DNA of 64,000 bases from Archangium primigenium (GTDB taxonomy: Bacteria; Myxococcota; Myxococcia; Myxococcales; Myxococcaceae): positions 6,572,001-6,636,000 of the forward strand of contig NZ_JADWYI010000001.1 in assembly GCF_016904885.1 (NCBI RefSeq). The letters are read 5' to 3'. The notes below the pieces were generated by a model. That model was given only the letters and a program-made list of their open reading frames with translations. It made no database searches and was not told the origin of the DNA. Position numbers and translations under genes: made by a program. Position 1 is the stretch's first letter. Every line of letters starts with the position of its first letter. This document shows, piece after piece, positions 35,226 through 45,721 of this stretch.

Positions 35226-36641
35226 ATGAGCACGACGAACCTCGAGGGCTGGCGCGGCGCGTTCCAGGACTTCACGCGGGACCATGGCTACGAGCCCCTG
35301 CGGGTCGAGGGGCGGCTGCCGGAAGACCTGAGCGGCACGCTGCTGCGGGTGGGGCCGGTCGTCTTCGGCGTGGGCGGGCGGCCCTATGAGCACTGGTTCG
35401 ACGGGGACGGGGGCGTGCTGGCGGTGCGCTTTGGCGGCGGCCAGGCCCAGGGGGCGGCCCGGCGCATCGAGACCCCGAGCATCCGGGCGGACCGCGAGGC
35501 GGGTCGGCTGGGCCATTCCCTCTACGGCTCGACGGTGCCCTGGTGGCGGCGGCTCACGGGCAAGGTGCTGGGCAAGAACGCGGCGAACACGTCGGTGATG
35601 GCGTGGAACGGGCGCTTCTATGCCCTGTACGAGGCGGGCGTGCCCACGGAGCTGTCGACGGAGGACCTGCGCACCCTGGCCGAGACGGACCTGGGCGTCA
35701 TCGTGCACCACTTCTCCGCGCACCCCCACCGCGTGCCCGAGCGCCACGCGTCGTACAACTTCGGCATGCGCTATGGGCGCACCACCCTGTTGGACCTGTA
35801 CGCCCTGCCAGACGGGGCGGCGGCGCGCTACCTGGGCGCGGTGCCCCTGCCGGGGGCGACGATGATCCACGACTTCATCGCCACCCCGCGCCACCTCGTC
35901 TTCTTCGTGAGCCCCCTCAGGCTCAACATCCCGCGCATGCTGCTGGGCCTGGGCGCGTTCGCGGAGAACCTGGAGTGGAAGGCCGCGCTGGGCACCCAGG
36001 TGCTCGTGGTGCCCATCGACGACCTGTCGCGCCCGCTGTGGTTCGAGACCGAGCCCTTCTTCGCCTGGCACTTCGGCAACGCGTTCGAGCGCGGAGAGGA
36101 GCTGGTGGTGGACTACGTGCGCCACCTCGACTTCGGCACCCACCGCTGGCTGCAGCAGGTGGGCCGGGGCGGCGCCACCACGGACACGGGCGGCGTGCTC
36201 CACCGGGCCACGTTGAACCTCCAGACCCGGACGTTCCGCTCCGAGGAGCGCTCGACGCGCGCCTGCGAGTTTCCCCGGGTGGCCCCGGCCGCGCGCACCC
36301 AGGAGCACCGCCACCTGTACGTCAGCGCGTACACGGGCGCGGGCGCGCTCCGGGGGCCCCATGACGCCGTGGGCCGGGTGGACATGCACACCGGCCAGGA
36401 GACCCTGTTCAACCTGGGCCCCGCCGGCCAGTACGTGTCCGAGCCCGTCTTCACGCCCCGGGCCCACGCGACCCGGGACGACGACGGCTACGTGCTCACC
36501 CAGGTGTACGACGCACCGAGTCGGCTGACCCACGTGGCGGTGCTGGACGCGCGCGCACCTGACGCTCCTCCCCTCGCCCGGGTCTGGTTCGAGCATGCCT
36601 TCCCCCTCACCTTCCATGGCGACTTCGTGCCCACGGCCTAG
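35226..36641 (+). CDS. carotenoid oxygenase (RPE65/CCD) family protein
   Basis: 471 residues, typical length. The four iron-ligand histidines are all visible: H166 (SAHPH), H215 (MIHDF), H282 (AWHFGNAF) and H464 (FHGDF) near the end. The LSGTLLRVGP and HWFDGDGGV segments are family signatures. Such enzymes cleave double bonds of carotenoids, apocarotenoids or stilbenes with O2. The substrate cannot be told. It probably forms an operon with the flavin-dependent oxidoreductase 13 bp downstream, under the divergent TetR gene. Confidence 0.93.
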   Translation: MSTTNLEGWRGAFQDFTRDHGYEPLRVEGRLPEDLSGTLLRVGPVVFGVGGRPYEHWFDGDGGVLAVRFGGGQAQGAARRIETPSIRADREAGRLGHSLYGSTVPWWRRLTGKVLGKNAANTSVMAWNGRFYALYEAGVPTELSTEDLRTLAETDLGVIVHHFSAHPHRVPERHASYNFGMRYGRTTLLDLYALPDGAAARYLGAVPLPGATMIHDFIATPRHLVFFVSPLRLNIPRMLLGLGAFAENLEWKAALGTQVLVVPIDDLSRPLWFETEPFFAWHFGNAFERGEELVVDYVRHLDFGTHRWLQQVGRGGATTDTGGVLHRATLNLQTRTFRSEERSTRACEFPRVAPAARTQEHRHLYVSAYTGAGALRGPHDAVGRVDMHTGQETLFNLGPAGQYVSEPVFTPRAHATRDDDGYVLTQVYDAPSRLTHVAVLDARAPDAPPLARVWFEHAFPLTFHGDFVPTA

Positions 36642-36654
36642 GTAACGTCCGGGC

Positions 36655-37842
36655 ATGACCTCGCTGCCCGCGTCCCTTCCCTCCCCGCTCACCGCTGACG
36701 CCCTCCTCGCCGAGGCCCGGAGGCTCGCGCCCCGGATCGCCGCGCGCGCCGAGGAGATCGAGGCCGCCCGGCGTCTGCCCGCGGACCTCGCCCGCGAGCT
36801 GGCCGAGGCCGGGCTCTTCCGCATGGTGCTGCCCGAGTCCCTGGGCGGCCCGGCCCTACACCCCGCGCGCGTCATCGAGGTGGTGGAGACCCTGGCCCAG
36901 GCGGACGGCTCCACGGGCTGGTGCGTGATGATCGGCGCGCTCACCGCCATGTGCGCCGCGTGGCTGCCCGAGGACACCGGGCGCACGATGTTCGGCGCGC
37001 CCGACGCCATCATCGGCGGCGTGGCCGCGCCCACCGGCCGCGCCGAGCGCGTGGAGGGCGGCTACCGCGTCACGGGCCGCTGGTCCTGGGCCAGTGGCAG
37101 CCAGAACTGCCGCTGGCTCACGGGCGGCGTGGTGGTGACCCAGGGCGGCGCGCCCCGGATGATCCGCGAGGGCGTGCCCGAGACGCGCCTGGTGTGCTTC
37201 CCCATCGAGGACGCCACCCTGCACGACACCTGGTTCGCCTCGGGCCTGTGCGGCACGGGCAGCGGGGACATGGAGGTGCGCGACATCTTCGTGCCCGCCG
37301 AGCGCACCTTCTCGATGATCGCCGAGCGCCCGCGCGTGGACCACCCGCTCTACGCCTTCCCGGCGTTCGGCCTGCTGGGGGTGGGCCTGCCCGCCGTGGC
37401 GCTCGGCATCGCGCGCCGGGCGGTGGACGAGCTGACGGCCCTGGCCCAGCAGAAGAAGACGCCGCTCACCGGCCGGCCCATCGCCGCGCGCGGCGCGGTG
37501 CAGGAAGCCGTCGCCGAGGCCGAGGGCACGCTGCGCGCCGCGCGGGCCCTGCTGATGGAGACCGTGAACGCGACCTACGCGGCGGGCGAGCGCCGCGAGG
37601 TGACGCTGCGCCACCGGGCGGAGCTGCGCCTGTCCTACACGCACGCGACCCGGAGCGCCGCGCGCGTGGTGGACCGCATGTACGAGGCCGCGGGGGGCGC
37701 CTCCGTCTACCGCGCGAGCCCCCTGCAGCGCTGCTTCCGCGACATCCACGTGGCCACGCAGCACGCCATGGTGGCCCCCGCGACCCTGGAGACCATCGGC
37801 GCCGTGCTGCTGGGCGTGGAGGCCAACACCGTCACGCTCTAG
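36655..37842 (+). CDS. acyl-CoA-dehydrogenase-fold flavin monooxygenase/oxidoreductase
   Basis: 395 residues. It has the acyl-CoA dehydrogenase fold: N-terminal helical domain with LARELAEAGLFRMVLPESLGG, beta domain with YRVTGRWSWASGSQN, and C-terminal helices with YEAAGGASVYRASPLQRCFR. The WSWASGS and RCFRDIHVATQH patterns fit the group-D flavin monooxygenases (HsaA, HpaB-like) rather than true acyl-CoA dehydrogenases, and the usual catalytic Glu is not evident. It would use FMNH2 or FADH2 from a reductase not encoded here. Paired with the carotenoid oxygenase 13 bp upstream, it may act on the same pathway. Confidence 0.83.
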   Translation: MTSLPASLPSPLTADALLAEARRLAPRIAARAEEIEAARRLPADLARELAEAGLFRMVLPESLGGPALHPARVIEVVETLAQADGSTGWCVMIGALTAMCAAWLPEDTGRTMFGAPDAIIGGVAAPTGRAERVEGGYRVTGRWSWASGSQNCRWLTGGVVVTQGGAPRMIREGVPETRLVCFPIEDATLHDTWFASGLCGTGSGDMEVRDIFVPAERTFSMIAERPRVDHPLYAFPAFGLLGVGLPAVALGIARRAVDELTALAQQKKTPLTGRPIAARGAVQEAVAEAEGTLRAARALLMETVNATYAAGERREVTLRHRAELRLSYTHATRSAARVVDRMYEAAGGASVYRASPLQRCFRDIHVATQHAMVAPATLETIGAVLLGVEANTVTL

Positions 37843-39119
37843 CGCGCCTGGAGCGCCTGGCGCAGGTGGTCGCGCATCTGCTTGCGGATGCCGTACAGCC
37901 CCGTGTTGGGGAACGCGCCGCCCGTGGCGCTCGCCGCCCCGATGACGGGGTAGAAGGCATCCGCCGCCACCGCGGGCAGTGCGTAGACGGCCCGGTTGGC
38001 GGGCATGAGGTAGCGCGGCACCCGGCCCTCGGCGGGCGCGTCCTCCGAGAGGACCATCCACTGGTAGGTGCTCGCCCGGGTCATGTACGCCACGAAGTCC
38101 CGCGCGGCCTGCTCGCATGCGCCGGTGCAGCGGGCGCTCAGGGTGAAGGCGTCGGTGAAGAGCAGGGGCTGGTTGCCCTGGCCCAGGGGCGCGGGCGCGA
38201 GGCGCAGCGCCGAGGCCGGGGCCCCCGCGGGCAGGTTCTTGAGCACCACGTGCAGCCGCTCGGAGAACCCCAGGGACGCGTCGACCTCGCCCCGGGCCAG
38301 GCGCTTCTCGGGCAGGTCGATGTCGTCGTCGTACGTGCCGTCGAGGCAGGGGTTCTGGCCCTGGGCATCGCAGGTCCGGGCGAGCCGGTTCATGCCGGCG
38401 ATCACGTCCGTGTCGTAGCGCGCGGTGCTCACCGCGGACTGGACGCCCGAGGGCCCATGGGTGTCCGTCCACGCATCGAGGTAGAGCGAGGGCAGGTTCC
38501 AGCTGCCGAGCAGGTTGCCGGCCAGGTTCGTCTGGGGTGTGCCCAGGCTCTCGAGGGCCGCCAGCAGCTCGTCCACGGTGCGCGCGGCGCTCACCGTGTC
38601 GCTGCGCGAGTGCACGTAGTGCGCGCACTGCCAGTGGGGCACGCCGTAGAGCTGGCCCTCGACGCGCACGGCGGTGAGGCCCGCGGGCTGCCACTCCGGG
38701 CCCTCGGGCAACGCGCTCCAGGAGCGCACGGCCCCCGTGGCCACCAGCTCCCCGAGCAGGGACGTGTCCACCTCCACCATCTCGTAGGGGCACGCCCCCT
38801 CGCCCCGCAGCGACGCCGCGAGCTGGGCGGGCTCGTAGAGGTCGTCCTGGAAGCACGGCGGATTGACGACCAGGTCCACCTCCGGGTGGGCCCGCTCGAA
38901 CTCGGCCTCGATGCGCGCGTTGAGCGCCTGGAAGCGGTCGCCCGCCGCGTCGGGAATGTAGGAATAGAGAGGCACCCGCAGGAGTGTCTTCGCCGGGGGC
39001 GGCGTCTCCTCGGGGGGCGGCGCTTCGCCACAGCCCATTTCAGAGAGCACGCCAGAGAGCACCGCCACGCCCCAGAGTCCCCGCTGTTTCCGCCACCACA
39101 CACGCGCCACGTTGTTCAT
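37839..39119 (-). CDS. thiaminase-I-like (thiamine pyridinylase) predicted lipoprotein
   Basis: 426 residues with a signal peptide ending in a lipobox-like MGC (Cys30). The mature part has the periplasmic-binding-protein fold. It matches thiaminase I as I recall it: LYSYIPDAAGDRFQAL near the start, GQLYGVPHWQCAHYV with the catalytic Cys (C165), GFSERLHVVLKN carrying the base Glu (E287), and VPRYLMPANRAVYALP near the end. Thiaminase I replaces the thiazole of thiamine with a nucleophile. No thiamine genes are adjacent. It could instead be a thiamine- or HMP-binding protein, but the Cys and Glu favour an enzyme. It converges with the flavin oxidoreductase, overlapping by four bases. Confidence 0.78.
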   Translation of the reverse strand: MNNVARVWWRKQRGLWGVAVLSGVLSEMGCGEAPPPEETPPPAKTLLRVPLYSYIPDAAGDRFQALNARIEAEFERAHPEVDLVVNPPCFQDDLYEPAQLAASLRGEGACPYEMVEVDTSLLGELVATGAVRSWSALPEGPEWQPAGLTAVRVEGQLYGVPHWQCAHYVHSRSDTVSAARTVDELLAALESLGTPQTNLAGNLLGSWNLPSLYLDAWTDTHGPSGVQSAVSTARYDTDVIAGMNRLARTCDAQGQNPCLDGTYDDDIDLPEKRLARGEVDASLGFSERLHVVLKNLPAGAPASALRLAPAPLGQGNQPLLFTDAFTLSARCTGACEQAARDFVAYMTRASTYQWMVLSEDAPAEGRVPRYLMPANRAVYALPAVAADAFYPVIGAASATGGAFPNTGLYGIRKQMRDHLRQALQAR

Positions 39120-39241
39120 GAAGCCTCACTCGACCAGGAAGAACCGCCCGGCCATTTAGATGGGAAGACGGCGGGCCGGGAAGAGGTCATCGCCTGGGGA
39201 ATCGGACTGGCGGGTGATGACACGTTCAATGACAGCCACCA

Positions 39242-40035
39242 ATGACAGTCAACGCGAGCAACACTGTTTGTCCGTCAATTCAGTCCTCAGTTCGCGTTCG
39301 AGCGCGCGGCGCGGCTGCCCGCGGATTGTTGGACATCCAAGTGCGCCAGGTGCGCAACACCGGGGACGGCAAGCGCGCCGTCGTGACGACCCACCGTCGG
39401 CTGGTGCGCGTGCGCGATGACGTCGCCGTGTTCTCGCTCGACAAGCTCGAGCTCTACCCACGCCAGCCGGAGTCCTTCCGCCCCTGGCCCCGAGCGGCGC
39501 GGAGCCCTTCGCGCCGGGGCAGCTCCTGCTGCATGGCTTCGCCCGGCCCCTGGGCATCACCGCCAACCTCGCGCTGTCCACCCAACTGCTGGTGACCCAT
39601 CCCATCCACCTGGACCATCACCGCTTCGACCTCGGCCACGGACGGGGCGTGGTCGTCAGTGGCGGCCTCGTGGTGGCCATGGCCCTGGGGGCCGCCGCGC
39701 GGGACCTCCACGAGGTGCTCTGGGAGGAACTGCTCTCCGCCAGCAACGTGCGCCCCGTGGCGCCCACCGAGACCGTGGGCGCGCTCTCCTATGTCCTCTC
39801 CCGCACGCCCGTGGAGGGCTCGGACGCGCTCGAGGAGCTGGTGGTCCGGACCCTGGGCGTCGTGGACCTCACGCCCTCGGCGGAGCTGGCCGACGTGCCC
39901 CTGCCCCGGGCGCTCTTCACCCTGGAGAGCGAGCGGCCCTCGGCCTACGACGACTGCTGCCGGGAGCACGGGCTGCACGCCCTGGAGGGCCGCGTGGCCT
40001 GCGTCGTCACCCGGCGCCTGCTCCGCCTGCGCTGA
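39242..40035 (+). pseudogene. hotdog-fold (MaoC-like) protein gene interrupted by a frameshift
   Basis: Two overlapping frames encode one protein. Frame A starts at ATG 39242 and is coherent up to [18 protein letters not shown]. The correct continuation, [20 protein letters not shown], is in another frame, running to [17 protein letters not shown] and the stop at 40035. Adding one C to the four-C run at 39481-39484 restores a single frame of about 264 residues. The second half resembles the MaoC/hotdog hydratase pattern (HPIHLD, then a [13 protein letters not shown] helix, [17 protein letters not shown]). It is either a recent pseudogene or a base-calling error in a C run. Upstream of the carboxylase genes it could have served acyl-CoA metabolism. 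Confidence 0.7.
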
Positions 40036-40157
40036 AGCGATCCAGGCGCATTCGACGCGCCCCGTCATCCTGTTCTGGACGGAATCGGGGGCCCCTAGGG
40101 TGGAAAAGGCATGACAGGCGTCACCTCGCGCTCTACGACAACCGCGAGGGAGAGCAC

Positions 40158-41783
<1,626 letters not shown>

Positions 41784-41793
41784 GGGCCTCGCC

Positions 41794-43662
41794 ATGATTT
41801 CCAGCCTGCTCATCGCCAATCGCGGGGAGATCGCCCGCCGCATCATCCGCACCGCCCGCCGCCTGGGCATCCGCACCGTGGCCGTGTACTCGGAGGCGGA
41901 CGCGAACGCGCCCCATGTCCGGGAAGCGGACGAGGCGGTGCTCATCGGCCCCGCGCCGGCGCGCGAGAGCTACCTCGTGCCCGACAAGCTCATCGCCGCC
42001 GCGCGCCAGACGGGCGCCGAGGCCATCCACCCGGGCTACGGCTTCCTGTCGGAGAACGCGGGCTTCGCCGAGGCGGTGCTCGCCGCGGGGCTCGTGTGGG
42101 TGGGCCCGCCGCCCGCCTCCATCCGCGCCATGGGCCTCAAGGACGCCGCCAAGAAGCGCATGGCGGACGCGGGCGTGCCCACCACCCCGGGCTACCTCGG
42201 CGAGGACCAGGCCCCCGAGCGCCTGCACCGCGAGGCCGACGGCATCGGCTACCCGGTGCTCATCAAGGCGGTGGCGGGCGGTGGCGGCAAGGGCATGCGC
42301 AAGGTGGACCGCTCCGAGGACTTCCCCGCGGCGCTCGTGTCCTGTCGGCGCGAGGCCTCGTCCTCCTTCGGGGATGACCGGGTGCTCCTGGAGAAGTACG
42401 TCACCCGGCCCCGGCACATCGAGGTGCAGGTCTTCGCGGACACGCACGGCCAGGCGGTGCACCTGTTCGAGCGCGACTGCTCGCTGCAGCGCCGCCACCA
42501 GAAGGTCATCGAGGAGGCGCCCGCACCGGGCATGGACGCCGCCACGCGCGAGTCCGTGTGCCAGGCGGCGGTGCGGGCCGCTCGGGCCGTGGGCTACGAG
42601 GGCGCGGGCACCATCGAGTTCATCGCCGACGCGAGCGAGGGCCTGCGCGCCGATCGCATCTGGTTCATGGAGATGAACACCCGGCTCCAGGTGGAGCACC
42701 CGGTGACGGAGGCCATCACCGGGCAGGATCTGGTGGAGTGGCAGCTGCGCATCGCCTCGGGCGAGCCCCTGCCGCTCACCCAGGACCAGCTGCGCATCCA
42801 GGGCCACGCGATGGAGGCGCGCCTGTACGCGGAGAGCCCCGCCACGGGCTTCCTGCCCTCGACGGGCCCCCTCACCCACTTCGTGCTGCCCACGGACGCG
42901 GTGCGGGTGGACTCGGGCGTGGAGCAGGGCGGCGAGGTGACGTCCACGTACGATCCGATGATCGCCAAGCTCATCGCCCACGCGCCCACGCGCACCCAGG
43001 CGGCGGCGCGGCTGGCGGCGGCGTGCCGGGCGGTGCGGGTGTGGCCGGTGAAGACGAACGCGGCCTTCCTCGCGCGCTGCCTGGAGCACCCGGACTTCCT
43101 CGCGGGCACGGTGGACACGGGCTTCATCGGCGCGCGGCTGGACGCGCTGGTGCCGCGCGCGGAGCCGTCCGAGGCGGTGCTCCAGGCGGCCGCGGCGGCG
43201 CGCCTGACGCCCCCGGCGGCGGCCCCCTCGGGCTTCCGGCTCAACGCCCCGCCCCGCGTGGAGGTGCGCCTGGAGTCCGAGGGCACCCGGCACGTCATCC
43301 CCGTGGCGGCCACCCCGCGAGCGCCCGCGCTCCCCGTGTTCATCTCGGGCGAGCAGACGATCGTCTTCGAGCGGGGCCAGGCCTACGCCTTCAACCCCTT
43401 CCGGGCGGAGGCCCTCGCGGGCGAGGCGAGCACGGGAGGCGGCGGCGTGCTCTCGCCCATGCCGGGCCGCATCGTCGCGGTGTCCGTGGCGCTCAACGCC
43501 GCGGTGCGCAAGGGCCAGCCCCTGGTGACGCTCGAGGCCATGAAGATGGAGCACACCCTGCTGGCGCCCTTCGACGGCGTGGTGGTGGAGCTCACCGCGC
43601 GCGCGGGCGCCCAGGTGGCCGAGGGCGTGGTGCTCGCGCGCCTGGAGCCCGCGGCGTCCTGA
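41794..43662 (+). CDS. mccA: acyl-CoA carboxylase alpha (biotin-containing) subunit, MCC type
   Basis: 622 residues. The biotin carboxylase domain (about 1-450) opens with SSLLIANRGEIARRIIRTA and includes GGGGKGMR and EMNTRLQVEHPVTE. A linker domain follows, and the C-terminal biotinyl domain (about 550-622) has the biotin-attachment site EAMKMEH. The length fits MCC alpha (about 660) more than stand-alone AccC. It carboxylates its own biotin with ATP and bicarbonate. It is 10 bp downstream of the beta gene and should be co-translated with it. Confidence 0.93.
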   Translation: MISSLLIANRGEIARRIIRTARRLGIRTVAVYSEADANAPHVREADEAVLIGPAPARESYLVPDKLIAAARQTGAEAIHPGYGFLSENAGFAEAVLAAGLVWVGPPPASIRAMGLKDAAKKRMADAGVPTTPGYLGEDQAPERLHREADGIGYPVLIKAVAGGGGKGMRKVDRSEDFPAALVSCRREASSSFGDDRVLLEKYVTRPRHIEVQVFADTHGQAVHLFERDCSLQRRHQKVIEEAPAPGMDAATRESVCQAAVRAARAVGYEGAGTIEFIADASEGLRADRIWFMEMNTRLQVEHPVTEAITGQDLVEWQLRIASGEPLPLTQDQLRIQGHAMEARLYAESPATGFLPSTGPLTHFVLPTDAVRVDSGVEQGGEVTSTYDPMIAKLIAHAPTRTQAAARLAAACRAVRVWPVKTNAAFLARCLEHPDFLAGTVDTGFIGARLDALVPRAEPSEAVLQAAAAARLTPPAAAPSGFRLNAPPRVEVRLESEGTRHVIPVAATPRAPALPVFISGEQTIVFERGQAYAFNPFRAEALAGEASTGGGGVLSPMPGRIVAVSVALNAAVRKGQPLVTLEAMKMEHTLLAPFDGVVVELTARAGAQVAEGVVLARLEPAAS

Positions 43663-43689
43663 GCGGTCGGGCCGCGCGGTGGCTCAGTG

Positions 43690-44160
43690 CTAGGGCTCCG
43701 GCACGGAGTGGATGCGCAGCGCCTCGGTGGCGAAGCGGCTCATCCGCTCCATGAGCGGGGGCAGCAGGTCGCGGGAGTATCGGCCGGACAGGTCCGCGGC
43801 CGACTCCAGCTTCTCCTTGCAGCGCAGGTCCAGGCACAGGTTGACGCCCACGCGGCGCTTGGAGTTCACGTCCGTGGACAGCAGGCCGATCTCATTGGAC
43901 GAACCGTAGGTGTGGCACCAGTCGCACATCTGCGAGGGCATGCTGGAGCCCTGGGACTCCCGACGGAAGGCCAGGCCCATGGGCCGCTTCTTGTCCGGCG
44001 AGGGGCACACCAGGAAGACCCGGGTGCCCGCGGGCTCCACCCACGCGAAGTAGTCCCGCACCAAGAGGGGGAACTTGAGCCCCTTGGGCACTTCCACCTT
44101 CTCCCGGTCCCGGGGGCGGAAGGACTGCAGCAGATCTTTTTCGGTCTCGATCAGGAACAT
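43690..44160 (-). CDS. FBP/FusB-type C-terminal zinc-finger protein
   Basis: 156 residues from ATG 44160. The C-terminal treble-clef signature is present: CDWC (C79, C82) followed by NLCLDLRC (C109, C113). This pattern occurs in the FBP domain of FusB-type elongation factor G-binding proteins and their relatives. The N-terminal half (LRPRDRE-like helix, FPLLVRDYFAWVEPAGTRVF) is shorter than in true FusB (about 213), so fusidate-type resistance is not implied; ribosome- or EF-G-related function is only a family-level guess. It converges with the carboxylase gene and is divergent from the next kinase. Confidence 0.8.
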   Translation of the reverse strand: MFLIETEKDLLQSFRPRDREKVEVPKGLKFPLLVRDYFAWVEPAGTRVFLVCPSPDKKRPMGLAFRRESQGSSMPSQMCDWCHTYGSSNEIGLLSTDVNSKRRVGVNLCLDLRCKEKLESAADLSGRYSRDLLPPLMERMSRFATEALRIHSVPEP

Positions 44161-44357
44161 GAAGGTCTTTCTCGGGCGTCCGGCGTTCCCGCCGGACGCG
44201 GGGAACACCTCCTACATAAACGGGGCGCGGCGGCCATGCTCGCCTCCCGGGAGAGGGCGGCCAGACGGACAAGGGGAAGACGGCCCCTCCACGCACCGTG
44301 ATGACGCGGTGGGCCGAGTGTTGTGTCATGCATGGAACCTTTCGCCAGGCTGCTAGG

Positions 44358-45671
44358 ATGAGCTCCAGGCGAATGGACCTGTCCATGAGTACGACCGGGG
44401 GGTTGTGGAGTGTCCGAACGGCGCGAATCCTCGCCGTGCTGATCTTCGTTTTCTCCTTCGTCGACGTCCTGCTGCTCGGCCGCGTCAATCCCTGGACGCT
44501 GGCGTGCCGCGCGGGCTGGGCCCTGAGCATGCTGGGCTACGCGTTCTTCGCGGCCTCGGGCAGCCAGGTCTGGGAGCGGCGCCTCAAGGATCTGCACGTC
44601 CTCATCGTCAGTGGATGCATCCTCGGCATCGTGGGGACCACGGGCGGGACCGCGAGCCCCTACTTCGTGCTGGTGACCGCGCTGCCCCTGGCCAACTGCC
44701 TGCTCTACCGCCAGGGCCGACGGGCCGCGCTGCTCGGCGGCGCGGTGGGGGGACTGGGCACCTTCCTCATGTCCTGGGGGGAGCAGCTCTCGCTGCTCCT
44801 GGCCACCATCCACACGTCCATCGTCATGGCCGTCACGCTCTTCTCCCTGCACCTGGCCCATCAGGTGCGGCTGACCCAGAACATGGAGCAGCAGGCGCGG
44901 CTCGAGCGCGCGCGCCGCGAGTCCATGGAGGCCCTGGCCGTCAGTGAGCACCGCCGCGCCCAGGCGGAGAAGCTGGCGGCGATTGGCCGCCTGGCCTCGG
45001 AGGTGGCCCATGAGATCAACAACCCCCTGGCCTACGTGGGCGCCAACGTCGACTTCGTGCAGGAGTCCCTGCGCCCCCCGGCCTCGGCCACGCCCGCGGA
45101 GCTCTGCGAGGTGCTCGATCAGACCCGCGAGGGGCTCTTGCACATCCAACGGGTGGTCGCGGACCTGAAGGGCTTCGCGCGCATGGATGCTCCGGAGCCC
45201 GTGCGGTGCGTCCTGGCCGACGTGGTGGCGGACGCCCTGCGGCTGGCGTCCCTGCGGCTCAAGCACGTGGCGCGGCTGCGGGTGGACGTGTCCCGGGACC
45301 TGCCCGAGGTCTTCGGCGTGCGGCAGCGGCTGGTGCAGGTGGTGCTCAACCTGCTGGTCAACGCCGGGGACGTGCTGAGCGAGCGCGGCGGACCCGACGC
45401 GGAGGTGTACGTACGGGGCGTGGCGCGGGGCGGCCGGATCCTGCTCTTCATCGAGGACAACGGCCCCGGCTTCGCCCCCGAGGTGCTGCCGCACGTGTTC
45501 GAGGCCTTCTTCACGACCAAGGGCCCGGACAAGGGCACGGGTCTGGGATTGAGCCTGTCACGCGAGCTGGTGGCGCAGTTCGGCGGCGAGCTCTCCGCCA
45601 GCAACCGCCCCGAGGGCGGCGCCCGTCTGTGTCTTGAGTTCCCCGCGCCCACGGATGCCGCGTCCGTCTGA
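44358..45671 (+). CDS. membrane sensor histidine kinase
   Basis: About 437 residues from ATG 44358; ATGs at 44373 and 44385 are alternatives, and none has a strong ribosome site. Five or six membrane helices occupy the first ~180 residues (MASE-like, without an extracellular domain). A coiled-coil linker leads to the H-box IGRLASEVAHEINNPLAYVG, then the N-box QVVLNLLVNAGD, G-box EDNGPGF, F-box FFTTK and G2 box GTGLGLS. All boxes are intact. No regulator is directly adjacent; the sigma-54 activator two genes downstream lacks a receiver, so a diffusible partner is expected. Confidence 0.92.
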   Translation: MSSRRMDLSMSTTGGLWSVRTARILAVLIFVFSFVDVLLLGRVNPWTLACRAGWALSMLGYAFFAASGSQVWERRLKDLHVLIVSGCILGIVGTTGGTASPYFVLVTALPLANCLLYRQGRRAALLGGAVGGLGTFLMSWGEQLSLLLATIHTSIVMAVTLFSLHLAHQVRLTQNMEQQARLERARRESMEALAVSEHRRAQAEKLAAIGRLASEVAHEINNPLAYVGANVDFVQESLRPPASATPAELCEVLDQTREGLLHIQRVVADLKGFARMDAPEPVRCVLADVVADALRLASLRLKHVARLRVDVSRDLPEVFGVRQRLVQVVLNLLVNAGDVLSERGGPDAEVYVRGVARGGRILLFIEDNGPGFAPEVLPHVFEAFFTTKGPDKGTGLGLSLSRELVAQFGGELSASNRPEGGARLCLEFPAPTDAASV

Positions 45672-45721
45672 GGCCGCGTATATCCTCGTCTCGCGTTCCC
45701 CTCTCCCGAAAGGACCTGTCC

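Noticed and set aside
34485-37034. One long minus-strand frame joining the TetR gene with upstream sequence
   Set aside because: Only the last ~213 codons look like protein (TetR). The rest is antisense to the carotenoid oxygenase, and ATG 35126 has an excellent ribosome site.
37839-39119. Ordinary ABC sugar-binding lipoprotein
   Set aside because: No permease or ATPase genes are adjacent, and the Cys, Glu and flanking motifs fit thiaminase I better. Kept only as a fallback.
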